A program made the translations under genes and the position numbers. 64,000 bases of DNA, taken from positions 2,728,001-2,792,000 of the forward strand of contig OZ244040.1 of NCBI GenBank assembly GCA_965215035.1, written 5' to 3'. Position 1 is the first letter of the stretch; each line of letters begins with the position of its first letter. The stretch is from Azophilus sp965215035 (lineage in GTDB: Bacteria; Pseudomonadota; Gammaproteobacteria; Pseudomonadales; Azotimanducaceae). The notes under the pieces were generated by a model. It was given only the letters and a program-made list of their open reading frames with translations, did not search any database and was not told where the DNA came from. Below, piece by piece: positions 41,958 to 50,931 of the stretch.

Positions 41958-43730
41958 GTGTCGCCGCCGCACAGGATGGAATTCGATGGCGTCATCGTCG
42001 GCGGCGGTGGTGCCGGTATGCGCGCGTCGCTGCAATTGGCGCGCTCGGGCCTGAAGACCGCGGTAATCTCCAAGATTTTCCCCACCCGTTCCCACACGGT
42101 ATCCGCCCAGGGAGGCATCACCTGCGCCATCGCCAGCGATGACCCGGACGATGACTGGCGCTGGCATATGTACGACACGGTCAAGGGCTCCGACTACATC
42201 GGTGACCAGGAGGCCATCGAGTATATGTGCAGCGAAGGCCCCCGGGCGGTCTTCGAACTGGAGCATATGGGGCTGCCGTTCTCCCGCACGGAGTCGGGGC
42301 GCATCTACCAGCGCCCGTTCGGCGGCCAGTCTAGGAACTACGGCAAAGGCGGCCAGGCGGCCCGCACCTGCGCGGCGGCGGACCGCACCGGCCATGCCCT
42401 GCTGCACACCCTGTATCAGGCCAACCTCAAGGCCGGCACCACCTTCCTGAATGAGTGGTTTGCCGTGGATCTGGTGCGCAACCAGGATGGCGTGCTGGTT
42501 GGCGTCACCGCCATCGAGATCGAGACCGGGGAGTTGGTCTACATCGCGGCCAAGGCCACCGTGTTCGCCACTGGCGGGGCGGGACGCATCTATGCCAGCA
42601 CGACCAATGCGCTCATGAATACCGGTGACGGGGTGGGCATGGCGCTACGCGCCGGCCTGCCGGTGCAGGACATGGAAATGTGGCAGTTTCACCCGACGGG
42701 CATTGCCGGGGCCGGGGTGCTCGTTACCGAAGGATGCCGGGGGGAGGGCGGCTACCTCGTCAATAAGGATGGCGAGCGCTTTATGGAACGCTATGCCCCC
42801 ACGGCCAAGGATCTGGCCGGCCGGGACGTGGTGGCGCGGTCGATGATCATCGAGATTCTGGAGGGGCGGGGCTGCGGCGCGGCCGGCGACCATGTGCTGC
42901 TGAAACTCGACCACCTCGGCGAAGAGGTGCTTAACGCCCGCCTACCCGGCATTCTGGAACTCTCCAGAACCTTTGCCCATGCCGATCCGGTTCGCGAACC
43001 CATACCTGTGGTGCCCACCTGTCACTACATGATGGGCGGCATACCCACCGGCGTGTACGGCCAGGCACTCACCCAGGATGCCCGGGGCAACGACCAGCTC
43101 CTAGCGGGTCTCTACGCGGCCGGGGAGGTGGCTTGTGTGTCTGTGCACGGCGCCAACCGCCTGGGCGGCAATTCGCTGCTGGACCTGGTGGTGTTCGGAC
43201 GCGCGGCCGGCCTGCACATCGAGGAAACCCTGCGCCAGGGGGTCGCGTACCGCGATGCCAGCGCATCGGACCTGGAGGCATCGCTTACCCGGCTGAACCG
43301 CTGGAACGAATCCAAGGACGGGGAGTCGGTGGCGAGCCTCAAGAAGGAACTGCAACTGGTGATGCAGAACAGCTTCGGCGTGTTCCGCACCGCAGCCCAT
43401 ATGCGCGGGGGCATCGACAAGCTGCGCGAACTCCGGCAACGCATCGGTAGCGCCCACCTTGGCGACAAGAGCAACGCTTTCAATACCGCGCGGCTCGAGG
43501 CCCTGGAGCTCGACAACCTCATGGAGGTCGCGGAGGCCACGGCCATCGCGGCCGAGGCCCGCCGGGAGAGCCGCGGTGCCCACGCCCGGGAGGATTTCCA
43601 GGACCGCGACGACGACAACTGGCTCTGCCATTCCCTGTACTTCCCGGCGGAAAAGCGCGTCGGCAAGCGTGCCGTGAATTTCGCGCCCAAGACCGTACCG
43701 GTATTCGAGCCCATGGAGAGGAGGTATTAG
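41958..43730 (+). CDS. sdhA: Succinate dehydrogenase flavoprotein subunit
   Basis: 590 residues from a GTG at 41958 with AGGGAAG upstream. FAD-binding motif FDGVIVGGGGAGMRASLQLA, the covalent-FAD histidine region FPTRSHTVSAQGGITCA, substrate loop HPTGIAGAGVLVTEGCRGEGG (in part), GRDVVARSM, VVPTCHYMMGGIPT and VHGANRLGGNSLLDLVVFGRA (in part) are all intact. The C-terminal helical domain ends MERRY. The subunit oxidises succinate to fumarate in the cytoplasm, passing electrons to SdhB. Start is 10 bp after the sdhCD stop. Confidence 0.96.
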   Translation: MSPPHRMEFDGVIVGGGGAGMRASLQLARSGLKTAVISKIFPTRSHTVSAQGGITCAIASDDPDDDWRWHMYDTVKGSDYIGDQEAIEYMCSEGPRAVFELEHMGLPFSRTESGRIYQRPFGGQSRNYGKGGQAARTCAAADRTGHALLHTLYQANLKAGTTFLNEWFAVDLVRNQDGVLVGVTAIEIETGELVYIAAKATVFATGGAGRIYASTTNALMNTGDGVGMALRAGLPVQDMEMWQFHPTGIAGAGVLVTEGCRGEGGYLVNKDGERFMERYAPTAKDLAGRDVVARSMIIEILEGRGCGAAGDHVLLKLDHLGEEVLNARLPGILELSRTFAHADPVREPIPVVPTCHYMMGGIPTGVYGQALTQDARGNDQLLAGLYAAGEVACVSVHGANRLGGNSLLDLVVFGRAAGLHIEETLRQGVAYRDASASDLEASLTRLNRWNESKDGESVASLKKELQLVMQNSFGVFRTAAHMRGGIDKLRELRQRIGSAHLGDKSNAFNTARLEALELDNLMEVAEATAIAAEARRESRGAHAREDFQDRDDDNWLCHSLYFPAEKRVGKRAVNFAPKTVPVFEPMERRY

Positions 43731-43762
43731 TGCTCCCGCTGTCACCCACAGGGTACGCCCGC

Positions 43763-43841
43763 AAGCGCCCATCTGCTTTGTTGTCGGCTCATAACATATC
43801 CCGGATACGCCGGCGAGCCTCCGCCGCGCATCTGGGCGCTT
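43763..43841 (+). repeat. Long-range inverted repeat in the sdhA-sdhB gap
   Basis: AAGCGCCCA (43763-43771) and TGGGCGCTT (43833-43841) are perfect complements separated by 61 nt. Extending outward one more pairing gives 11 of 12. The 158-bp gap between sdhA and sdhB is unusually long for these co-translated subunits, so an mRNA structure that sets subunit ratio or a processing site is possible. Confidence 0.5.
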
Positions 43842-43888
43842 GTGGGCCCGCCGATACGTCATTATCAATTTGATGGAGCACTAGCGCC

Positions 43889-44593
43889 ATGCAGGTCAAC
43901 GTCTATCGATACGACCCCGAATCCGGGGAACAGCCGCAAATGCGGGAGATGTCCGTGGACGTGCCCGAGGGCCGGGATCTCATGGTGCTCGACGTGTTGG
44001 AGTTGCTGAAGGAACAGGATCCGAGCCTGTCCTATCGGCGCAGTTGCCGGGAGGGGGTTTGTGGCTCTGACGGCATCAACATGAACGGCAAGAACGGCCT
44101 GGCCTGCATCACGCCGGTATCCGAGGCCGCGCGGGGCGGCAGGCTGGTGCTGCGCCCGTTGCCGGGCCTGCCGGTCATCCGGGATCTGGTGGTGGATATG
44201 ACTCAGTTCTACCGCCAGTACGAGAAGATCAAGCCCTATCTCATCAACGATACGCCGCCGCCGGCCCAGGAACGCTTGCAGACCCCGGAGCAGCGGGCGG
44301 AACTCGATGGCGCCTACGAATGCATACTGTGCGCCTGCTGCTCGACCGCCTGCCCGTCGTTTTGGTGGAACCCGGACAAGTTCGTCGGCCCCGCCGGGCT
44401 GTTGCAGGCGTACCGCTTCCTGGTGGACAGCCGCGACACCGCCACCGCCGAGCGCCTGGCCAGTCTGGAGGACCCGTTCAGCGTCTTCCGCTGCCGGGGC
44501 ATTATGAACTGTGTCGATGTATGCCCGAAGGGTCTCAATCCGACCCGGGCAATCGGCAAGGTCCGCACCATGATGCTGGGACAGGGCACCTAG
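43889..44593 (+). CDS. sdhB: Succinate dehydrogenase iron-sulfur subunit
   Basis: 234 residues. Plant-ferredoxin-type [2Fe-2S] ligands: SYRRSCREGVCGSDGINMNG and later GLACIT. The C-terminal part has the [4Fe-4S] motif CILCACCSTACPSFWW and the [3Fe-4S]/quinone-site motif CRGIMNCVDVCPKGLNP. All cysteines expected for three clusters are present. It links SdhA to the membrane anchor and ubiquinone. The gap from sdhA holds an inverted repeat, and a 288-bp leader follows before sucA. Confidence 0.95.
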   Translation: MQVNVYRYDPESGEQPQMREMSVDVPEGRDLMVLDVLELLKEQDPSLSYRRSCREGVCGSDGINMNGKNGLACITPVSEAARGGRLVLRPLPGLPVIRDLVVDMTQFYRQYEKIKPYLINDTPPPAQERLQTPEQRAELDGAYECILCACCSTACPSFWWNPDKFVGPAGLLQAYRFLVDSRDTATAERLASLEDPFSVFRCRGIMNCVDVCPKGLNPTRAIGKVRTMMLGQGT

Positions 44594-44881
44594 GAGCCTG
44601 CGCCATGCAGCCATTCCAGCAGGTGTTGATGGAATTTGACCCCAAAAACTTGCCAGGAAAGTTTTCTACGGCGCAGACTTGCATGGAAGTACCCACTTCC
44701 CTGCGCGCCAGCGTACCGGTCGCCGGGTCGAAAACTCCCAGTGGCGGGAGCAACCACTCAACCGCCCGTATCCTGTTCCACGGGTTCCTATGCTTTCAGC
44801 GCGCACCACGGGGTCTCTGCCGAAACCGTGGTAACGTACGGTGCCGGGCACTGGCGGCGGAACAGAGGGGAGCATCCGCGA
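44594..44881 (+). promoter_or_regulatory. Leader region between sdhB and sucA
   Basis: 288 bp with no supported gene. CCACGG (near 44807) pairs with CCGTGG (near 44827) as a perfect 6-bp stem, and a G-rich ribosome-binding site (GAGGGGAG) lies about 12-18 bp before the sucA ATG. Structured leaders upstream of sucA are known in other gammaproteobacteria and betaproteobacteria, but I cannot show that this is one of them. Confidence 0.4.
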
Positions 44882-47725
44882 ATGGCTGAATCCGAACTCG
44901 ACCGCTTGCGCCGGAGCTCGCATCTCGCGGGTGCCAACGCAGCCTATATGGAGGCCATGTACGAGGCCTATCTCGCCGGCGGCGAGAACCTGCCGCCGGA
45001 ATGGCGGCATTACTTCGGGGGCTTGCCGCCGCTGGGGGATAGCGCGGGCACCCAGGGCGTCGAGGTGCCGCACAGCGGCATCGTGCGGCACTTTGAACGC
45101 ATCGGCCGCAACCGCCTGAAGGCGCGCCCGGAGAAACAGAGCGCGGCGGTGGAAAGCGAGCACGAGCGCAAGCAGATGCGCGTGCTGGAACTCATCGCCG
45201 CCTACCGGCACCGGGGGCACAAGAAGGCCGACATCGACCCCCTGGGCCTTATGGAACGGCCGGAAATGCCCGTGCTCGACCTCGCCTATCATGGGCTATC
45301 CGTTGCGGAGCTTGAGGAGATCTACGATACCGGTTCCCTGGGCTACGGCGACGGCAAGGCGAAGCTGCGCGAAATCATCGAAACCCTGGAATTGACCTAC
45401 TGCGGGAGCGTCGGCGCGGAATATATGCACATCGTGCAGGCCGACGAGCAGATCTGGGTGCAGCAGCGCCTGGAGTCCGTGCGTTCGAGGCCGCCGCTGA
45501 CCGCCGCCGATAAGCGCAGCATCCTGGAGCGGCTGACGGCGGCGGAGGGCCTGGAGAAATACCTGCACGGACGCTATCCGGGTGCCAAGCGATTCGGGCT
45601 GGAGGGCGCCGAGTCGCTCATTCCGTGCCTGCACGAGTTGTTGCAGCGGCTTGGCACCCACGATGTGCTGGAGAGCGTTCTGGGGATGGCGCACCGGGGC
45701 CGCCTGAACGTGCTGGTCAACATCCTGGGCAAGGACCCCGGGGATCTGTTCAGCGAATTCGACGGCAAGGTTGACGAATCCTTGAGTTGCGGCGATGTCA
45801 AATACCATCAGGGCTTCTCTACGAATGTCATGACCTGGGGGGGCGAGATGCACCTGGCGCTGGCCTTTAATCCATCGCATCTGGAAATCGTCGGCCCGGT
45901 GGTGGCGGGTTCGGTGCGTGCCCGGCAGGACCGGCGGCGCGACTATGACGGCGGCTTGGTGGTGCCCATCGTCGTGCATGGCGATGCGGCCTTCGCCGGC
46001 CAGGGGGTGGTCATGGAGACCCTGCAGATGTCCCAGACCCGGGGCTTCAAGACCGGCGGCACGGTGCACATCATTCTCAACAACCAGATCGGCTTCACGA
46101 CCCACCGGCAGGACGATGCCCGGTCCACCGAGTATTGCACCGAGATCGCCAAGATGGTCCAGGCACCCATCTTTCACGTCAACGGCGACGATCCGGAGGC
46201 ACTCATCTTCGTAACCCAGCTCGCCGCGGACTACCGCATGTATTTCCGTAAGGATGTGGTCATCGACCTGGTCTGCTATCGCCGGCGCGGGCACAACGAA
46301 TCCGAAGAGCCGATGAAGACCCAGCCGCTGATGTACAAGCGAATCCGCGCGCTGCCAACCACCCGCGAAAGGTATGTGGAGCAGCTCGTCGCCGAGCAAG
46401 TGGTCAGCCGTGCCGAGACCGCCGAGATGGCGGACCAGTACCGCGCCACCCTGGAAAGCGGCGGCCATGTGGCCTTGTCCATCGTCCAGGAGCCGGACGA
46501 GAGCCTGTTTGTCGACTGGCGGCCCTACCTAGGCCACGAGTGGACGGCGGCCGCGGATACCCGAGTTCCCAGGGAACGATTCATCGAGGTCGCCCGGCAC
46601 CTGGGCAGGATTCCGGACGGGTTCGAGTTGCAGCGCCAGGTGCGCAAGACACTGGACGATCGCGCGAGCATGACGGCGGGAAAACTGCCGGTGAACTGGG
46701 GCTACGCGGAAGTCATGGCCTACGGCACCCTGGTGGCCGAGGGGCACGGGGTGCGCCTAACGGGCCAGGACGTGGGTGTCGGCACCTTTTCACACCGCCA
46801 CGCCTGTCTCTATAACCAGGTCGACGGCAAGCGCTACATTCCGCTCAACCATCTTTCCGAGACCACCAACTTCGACATCTACGACTCGCTCCTATCGGAA
46901 GAGGCGGTGCTCGCCTTCGAGTACGGCTATGCGACCACCACGCCCCGGGAATTGATCGTCTGGGAAGCCCAGTTCGGCGATTTCGCCAATGGTGCGCAGG
47001 TGGTCATCGACCAGTTCGTCTCTTCGGGCGAGGTCAAGTGGGCGCGGCTCTGCGGCCTGACCATGCTGCTGCCGCACGGCTACGAGGGTGCCGGGCCCGA
47101 ACATTCCTCGGCCCGACTCGAGAGGTACCTGCAACTGTGCGCGGAGCACAACATGCAGGTCTGTGTGCCCACCACCCCGGCCCAGGCGTTCCATATGCTG
47201 CGCCGCCAGGTGATCCGGCCGCTGCGCAAACCCCTGGTCGCGCTGACGCCCAAGAGCCTGCTCAGGCACAAACAGGCCACATCGACGCTTGCGGAACTCT
47301 ACGACGGCGCTTTCCAGACGGTGCTGCCGGAAGCTGACGAACTCGACCCGGCGGGCGTGGACCGGTTGGTGCTGTGCAGCGGCAAGGTCTACTACGAATT
47401 ACTCGAGGCGCGCCGGGCGGCGGATGCCCGCAACGTGGCGATCATGCGCATCGAGCAACTGTACCCGTACCCGAGGGAAGACCTCGCCAGGGCGATTGCG
47501 CCCTACCGGCGCCTGCGCCGGGTGGTTTGGTGCCAGGAGGAGCCCATGAACCAGGGCGCCTGGTATTTGAGCCAATCCAAGATGCGCCAGGTGGTTACAG
47601 GGCATAATGCGTTCCTGAATCTGGAGTACGCGGGCAGGGATTCCTTTGCGGCGTCGGCGGGGGGGTTCCTGCAAACGCATAACGACGGGCAGCAACGCCT
47701 GGTTCACGACGCACTTTTTGGATAA
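44882..47725 (+). CDS. sucA: 2-Oxoglutarate dehydrogenase E1 component
   Basis: 947 residues from the ATG at 44882. The N-terminal E2-binding segment NAAYMEAMYEAYLAGGENLP is followed by the helical HRxxGHxxAxxDPLG motif (YRHRGHKKADIDPLG). The ThDP domain has VLGMAHRGRLNVLVNILGK, HLEIVGPVVAGSVRARQDR, GDAAFAGQGVVMETLQMS and ILNNQIGFTTH. The transketolase-like second half includes GQDVGVGTFSHRHACL, EAQFGDFANGAQVVIDQF and LPHGYEGAGPEHSSARLERY, ending near HDALFG. It decarboxylates 2-oxoglutarate and transfers succinyl to the lipoyl group of SucB. sucB follows after 5 bp. Confidence 0.96.
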   Translation: MAESELDRLRRSSHLAGANAAYMEAMYEAYLAGGENLPPEWRHYFGGLPPLGDSAGTQGVEVPHSGIVRHFERIGRNRLKARPEKQSAAVESEHERKQMRVLELIAAYRHRGHKKADIDPLGLMERPEMPVLDLAYHGLSVAELEEIYDTGSLGYGDGKAKLREIIETLELTYCGSVGAEYMHIVQADEQIWVQQRLESVRSRPPLTAADKRSILERLTAAEGLEKYLHGRYPGAKRFGLEGAESLIPCLHELLQRLGTHDVLESVLGMAHRGRLNVLVNILGKDPGDLFSEFDGKVDESLSCGDVKYHQGFSTNVMTWGGEMHLALAFNPSHLEIVGPVVAGSVRARQDRRRDYDGGLVVPIVVHGDAAFAGQGVVMETLQMSQTRGFKTGGTVHIILNNQIGFTTHRQDDARSTEYCTEIAKMVQAPIFHVNGDDPEALIFVTQLAADYRMYFRKDVVIDLVCYRRRGHNESEEPMKTQPLMYKRIRALPTTRERYVEQLVAEQVVSRAETAEMADQYRATLESGGHVALSIVQEPDESLFVDWRPYLGHEWTAAADTRVPRERFIEVARHLGRIPDGFELQRQVRKTLDDRASMTAGKLPVNWGYAEVMAYGTLVAEGHGVRLTGQDVGVGTFSHRHACLYNQVDGKRYIPLNHLSETTNFDIYDSLLSEEAVLAFEYGYATTTPRELIVWEAQFGDFANGAQVVIDQFVSSGEVKWARLCGLTMLLPHGYEGAGPEHSSARLERYLQLCAEHNMQVCVPTTPAQAFHMLRRQVIRPLRKPLVALTPKSLLRHKQATSTLAELYDGAFQTVLPEADELDPAGVDRLVLCSGKVYYELLEARRAADARNVAIMRIEQLYPYPREDLARAIAPYRRLRRVVWCQEEPMNQGAWYLSQSKMRQVVTGHNAFLNLEYAGRDSFAASAGGFLQTHNDGQQRLVHDALFG

Positions 47726-47730
47726 CTGCG

Positions 47731-48957
47731 ATGGACATAAAAGCGCCAGCCTTCCCGGAATCCATTACCGAGGGCACCGTTGCCGTCTGGCACAAGGGTG
47801 CGGGGGCGCCGGTGCGGCGCGACGAACTGCTCGTTGACATCGAAACAGACAAGGTGGTGCTGGAGGTGGTTGCTCCTGCCGACGGGCACCTCGGTCGTAT
47901 CGTCAAGCAGGAGGGCGACATCGTTGGCAGCGAGGAGTTGCTGGCGACCCTGGAGCCGGGCGAGGTGGCCACGCCCAGCGTTCCGGTGCAGGATGCCGCG
48001 CCGCGCCAAACCGAGGCGGTGAGCGCCAGCCCCGCGGCGCGCAAGCTCGCCGAGGAGAAGGGGCTGAACATCGCCAGGGTGCAGGGTACCGGCCGGGACG
48101 GACGCATCACCAAGGACGATGTGGCGCAGTTCGTCGAGGAGGAACGGCCGACCCCGCCGCCCCCGGGACGGGTACCCAAGGCGGCCGAGCCGGCGCCGGT
48201 GCCGGCGCCGGAGCCAGCGATGGCGGCGGAACTCGACCCCAATAGCCTGGCTGCACGGGTGGAACGCCGCGTACCCATGACCCGGCTGCGCGCCAGCATC
48301 GCGCGTCGGCTTGTGGAAGCCCAGCACAATGCGGCCATGCTCACCACGTTCAACGAGGTGGATATGTCGCCGGTGATGGCGTTGCGGCGCAAGTACCAGG
48401 AGGAATTCCGAGCGCGCCACAACGGCACCCGGCTGGGCTTCATGTCGTTCTTCGTGCGCGCTTCGGTAGAGGCGCTGAAGCGCTTCCCCGCGGTCAATGC
48501 CTCCATCGACGGCAACGATATCGTCTATCACGGGTACTACGACATCGGTGTGGCCGTCAATACCGACCGCGGTCTGGTCGTGCCGGTGGTACGCGATGCG
48601 GATGCCCTGGGCATGGCCCAGATCGAGGATCAGATCAACGACTACGGCGAGAAGGCGCGGGCCGGCAAGCTGACCATCGAGGAGATGTCCGGGGGCACCT
48701 TCACGCTCTCGAACGGCGGCGTGTTCGGGTCGCTGCTTTCCACGCCCATACTCAACCCGCCGCAGACCGGCATTCTGGGCATGCACAAGATCCAGGAACG
48801 GCCGGTGGTGCGGGACGGCGAAGTGGTTGTGCGCCCGATGATGTACCTGGCGCTCTCGTATGATCACCGGCTGATTGACGGCCGCGAAGCCGTGCAGTTC
48901 CTGGTCTCGGTGAAGGGGCTGCTCGAGGATCCGGCAAGGATTCTGCTGGAATTGTAG
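47731..48957 (+). CDS. sucB: Dihydrolipoamide succinyltransferase (E2 of 2-oxoglutarate dehydrogenase)
   Basis: 408 residues with the normal E2 order. One lipoyl domain carries the modified lysine in DIETDKVVLEVVAPADG. A peripheral-subunit-binding domain (about residues 95-135) reads SPAARKLAEEKGLNIARVQG and GRDGRITKDDV. A Pro/Ala-rich linker follows, and then the catalytic domain with RRVPMTRLRASIARRLVEAQ, DIGVAVNTDRGLVVPVVRDA and the H-x-x-x-D-G catalytic motif in SYDHRLIDGREAVQFL. It transfers succinyl from lipoamide to CoA. A GC-rich hairpin follows the stop, after which lpdA is encoded. Confidence 0.95.
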   Translation: MDIKAPAFPESITEGTVAVWHKGAGAPVRRDELLVDIETDKVVLEVVAPADGHLGRIVKQEGDIVGSEELLATLEPGEVATPSVPVQDAAPRQTEAVSASPAARKLAEEKGLNIARVQGTGRDGRITKDDVAQFVEEERPTPPPPGRVPKAAEPAPVPAPEPAMAAELDPNSLAARVERRVPMTRLRASIARRLVEAQHNAAMLTTFNEVDMSPVMALRRKYQEEFRARHNGTRLGFMSFFVRASVEALKRFPAVNASIDGNDIVYHGYYDIGVAVNTDRGLVVPVVRDADALGMAQIEDQINDYGEKARAGKLTIEEMSGGTFTLSNGGVFGSLLSTPILNPPQTGILGMHKIQERPVVRDGEVVVRPMMYLALSYDHRLIDGREAVQFLVSVKGLLEDPARILLEL

Positions 48958-48960
48958 GAC

Positions 48961-48987
48961 ACAGGGGCCGGTGCCCTGGGCACCTGT
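48961..48987 (+). terminator. Hairpin between sucB and lpdA
   Basis: GGTGCC (48970-48975) and GGCACC (48979-48984) form a tight stem inside ACAG/CTGT outer arms. It begins 3 bp after the sucB stop. There is no T-run, so it may be a 3' stabiliser or processing element that separates sucAB and lpdA expression rather than a terminator. Confidence 0.45.
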
Positions 48988-49129
48988 AGGGGGTATTAGG
49001 TGCCAAAGGCGAGGACTATGGATCGCATGTCGGCCATCGAAAGCTTGCAAGTGGGAGAGACGAATTACGCCCGCGGGGTCGGACGCCGGATGGGAAGCGC
49101 CCTGTTCCCCGTGATCACGAGGATTTAGC

Positions 49130-50581
49130 ATGAATGATCGTTTCGACGTTGTTGTCATCGGCGGCGGTCCCGCCGGTTACGCGGCGGCCATTCGCGCCGC
49201 CCAGTTGGGGATGCGGGCGGCCTGTATCGACAAGTCCCTCGGCAGGGATGGCAAACCCGTATTCGGCGGCACCTGCCTCAACTGGGGCTGTATTCCCTCG
49301 AAGGCGCTGCTCGATGCCTCGCACAAGTATGTCGAGGCGGCGCAGCATCTAGACACCATTGGCATCTCCGTCGAGGGCGTCGTCATGGATGTTCCCAAGA
49401 TGATTGCGCGCAAGGACGAGGTGGTTGCCGGCCTCGTCGGCGGCATTGCCGCGCTCTTCAAGGCCAATGGCGTCACCGGGCTGCCGGGTTTCGGACGCCT
49501 GCTTTCGGAGCGCCGGGTGGAGTACCAGGGCCACGACGGGGCGCTGCAAACCCTGCATGCGGGCCATGTGGTGCTGGCGCCGGGCTCGGTGCCCGCCCAG
49601 ATTCCGCCCACACCGGTTGATGGGGAATCGGTGGTGGATTCCACCGGTGCCCTGGATCTCCGGGCCGTGCCAGGGCGGCTCGGTGTAATCGGCGCCGGCG
49701 TGATCGGGCTGGAACTCGGCAGCGTTTGGGGCCGGCTGGGGTCCGAGGTGGTGATACTCGAAGCCCTGCCGGACTTTCTGCCCATGGTGGATACGCGCAT
49801 CGCCCGGGATGCACTCAAGATTCTGCGCGGGCAGGGGCTCGATATCCGGCTTGGCGCGCGGGTTACCGGTTCCGAGGTCGGTGCGGGTAGCGTGCGCGTG
49901 ACCTACGAGAATGGCGATGGGCCACAGTTGATCGAGGTGGACAAGCTCATCGTCGCTGTTGGTCGACAACCCTATACCGAGGGGTTGCTCGATGCCGACA
50001 GCGGTGTGGAACTGGACAGCAGGGGCTTCGTTCGGGTGGACGAGCTGTGCGCCACGAGTGCGCCGCAGGTCTATGCGGTGGGTGATTGCGTGCGCGGCCC
50101 GATGCTTGCACACAAGGGCGCGGAGGAGGGCGTGATGGTCGTTGAGCGTATCGCCGGCCGCAAGCCGCTGGTGAACTACGACACGGTGCCCAACGTCATC
50201 TACACCCATCCGGAAATCGCCTGGGTGGGCAAGACGGAGCAGGAACTCGCCCAGCAGGGTGTTGCCTTCAATGTCGGTGCCTTTCCCTTTGCGGCCAGCG
50301 GGCGGGCGCTTGCGGCGAACGATGCGTCTGGGCTTGTCAAGATCATCGCCGATGCGGAGACCGACCGGATTCTGGGTGCCCACCTGCTGGGGCCCCAGGC
50401 CTCGGAACTGGTCGCCCAGGCCGTTATAGCGATGGAATTCGATGCCAGTGCCGAAGATCTGGGGTTGACCATGTTCGCCCACCCGACGCTCTCGGAAGCG
50501 GTGCACGAGGCGGCGCTCGGCGTTGCCGGGCACGCCATCCACATGGTCAACCGCAGGAAGGGCGTGGCGCGGTCTCGTTGA
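49130..50581 (+). CDS. lpdA: Dihydrolipoamide dehydrogenase (E3)
   Basis: 483 residues. FAD motif DVVVIGGGPAGYAAAIRAAQ; redox-active disulfide in GGTCLNWGCIPSKALLDASH; NAD motif RLGVIGAGVIGLELGSVWGRLG (in part); the second FAD motif VYAVGDCVRGPMLAHKGAEEG (in part); and the C-terminal dimer-interface His-Glu pair in FAHPTLSEAVHEAAL. All catalytic residues are present. It reoxidises the lipoyl groups of SucB, and probably of other 2-oxoacid complexes, using NAD+. It is separated from sucB by 172 bp and from sucC by 350 bp of repeated leader sequence. Confidence 0.96.
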   Translation: MNDRFDVVVIGGGPAGYAAAIRAAQLGMRAACIDKSLGRDGKPVFGGTCLNWGCIPSKALLDASHKYVEAAQHLDTIGISVEGVVMDVPKMIARKDEVVAGLVGGIAALFKANGVTGLPGFGRLLSERRVEYQGHDGALQTLHAGHVVLAPGSVPAQIPPTPVDGESVVDSTGALDLRAVPGRLGVIGAGVIGLELGSVWGRLGSEVVILEALPDFLPMVDTRIARDALKILRGQGLDIRLGARVTGSEVGAGSVRVTYENGDGPQLIEVDKLIVAVGRQPYTEGLLDADSGVELDSRGFVRVDELCATSAPQVYAVGDCVRGPMLAHKGAEEGVMVVERIAGRKPLVNYDTVPNVIYTHPEIAWVGKTEQELAQQGVAFNVGAFPFAASGRALAANDASGLVKIIADAETDRILGAHLLGPQASELVAQAVIAMEFDASAEDLGLTMFAHPTLSEAVHEAALGVAGHAIHMVNRRKGVARSR

Positions 50582-50616
50582 CATTCGGGTGACTATCACG
50601 CCTGCCAAGTCAGGCC

Positions 50617-50930
50617 ACTTTGTTAGCTTTTTCGACGATAAGGAGGCGTTACCCGCTTCCCGTGCAAAGGAGGCCAGGTGGGGCGGGCGTATACGACCGG
50701 GACTGTGGTCGTCGAGCGTGAACCCGGTGCCTTTGTTACCCTCTATTCGCGAAGGGAAAGTTGCGCGTCGGCGAACACGCCGATGTCGATGGTCGGTGCG
50801 CCGGTTTGTTACCCTCTCTTCGTGATGGGGAGGTTGCATGGCAGCGGGCCGCAAAGGAACGGGGGGGGATGGTTGACGGTCGCGCGCTCAGCTTGTTTGT
50901 TATCCTCTGTCTCCGCGAACAAGAGGAATA
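50617..50930 (+). repeat. Four diverged leader units with Shine-Dalgarno-type ends upstream of sucC
   Basis: Units begin near 50617, 50731, 50804 and 50894. Each starts (C/G)TTTGTTA, continues with a pyrimidine patch (CCCTCT in units 2 and 3), TTCG or CCGCGA, and ends in a purine patch (AAGGAGG, AAGGGAAAG, GGGGAGG and AAGAGGA). Unit 3 ends in an ATG, and unit 4 ends at the sucC ATG. In unit 4, TCCTCT (50903-50908) can pair with AGAGGA (50922-50927), which hides the sucC ribosome-binding site. The array fills the 350-bp lpdA-sucC gap. Confidence 0.65.
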
Positions 50931-50931
50931 G

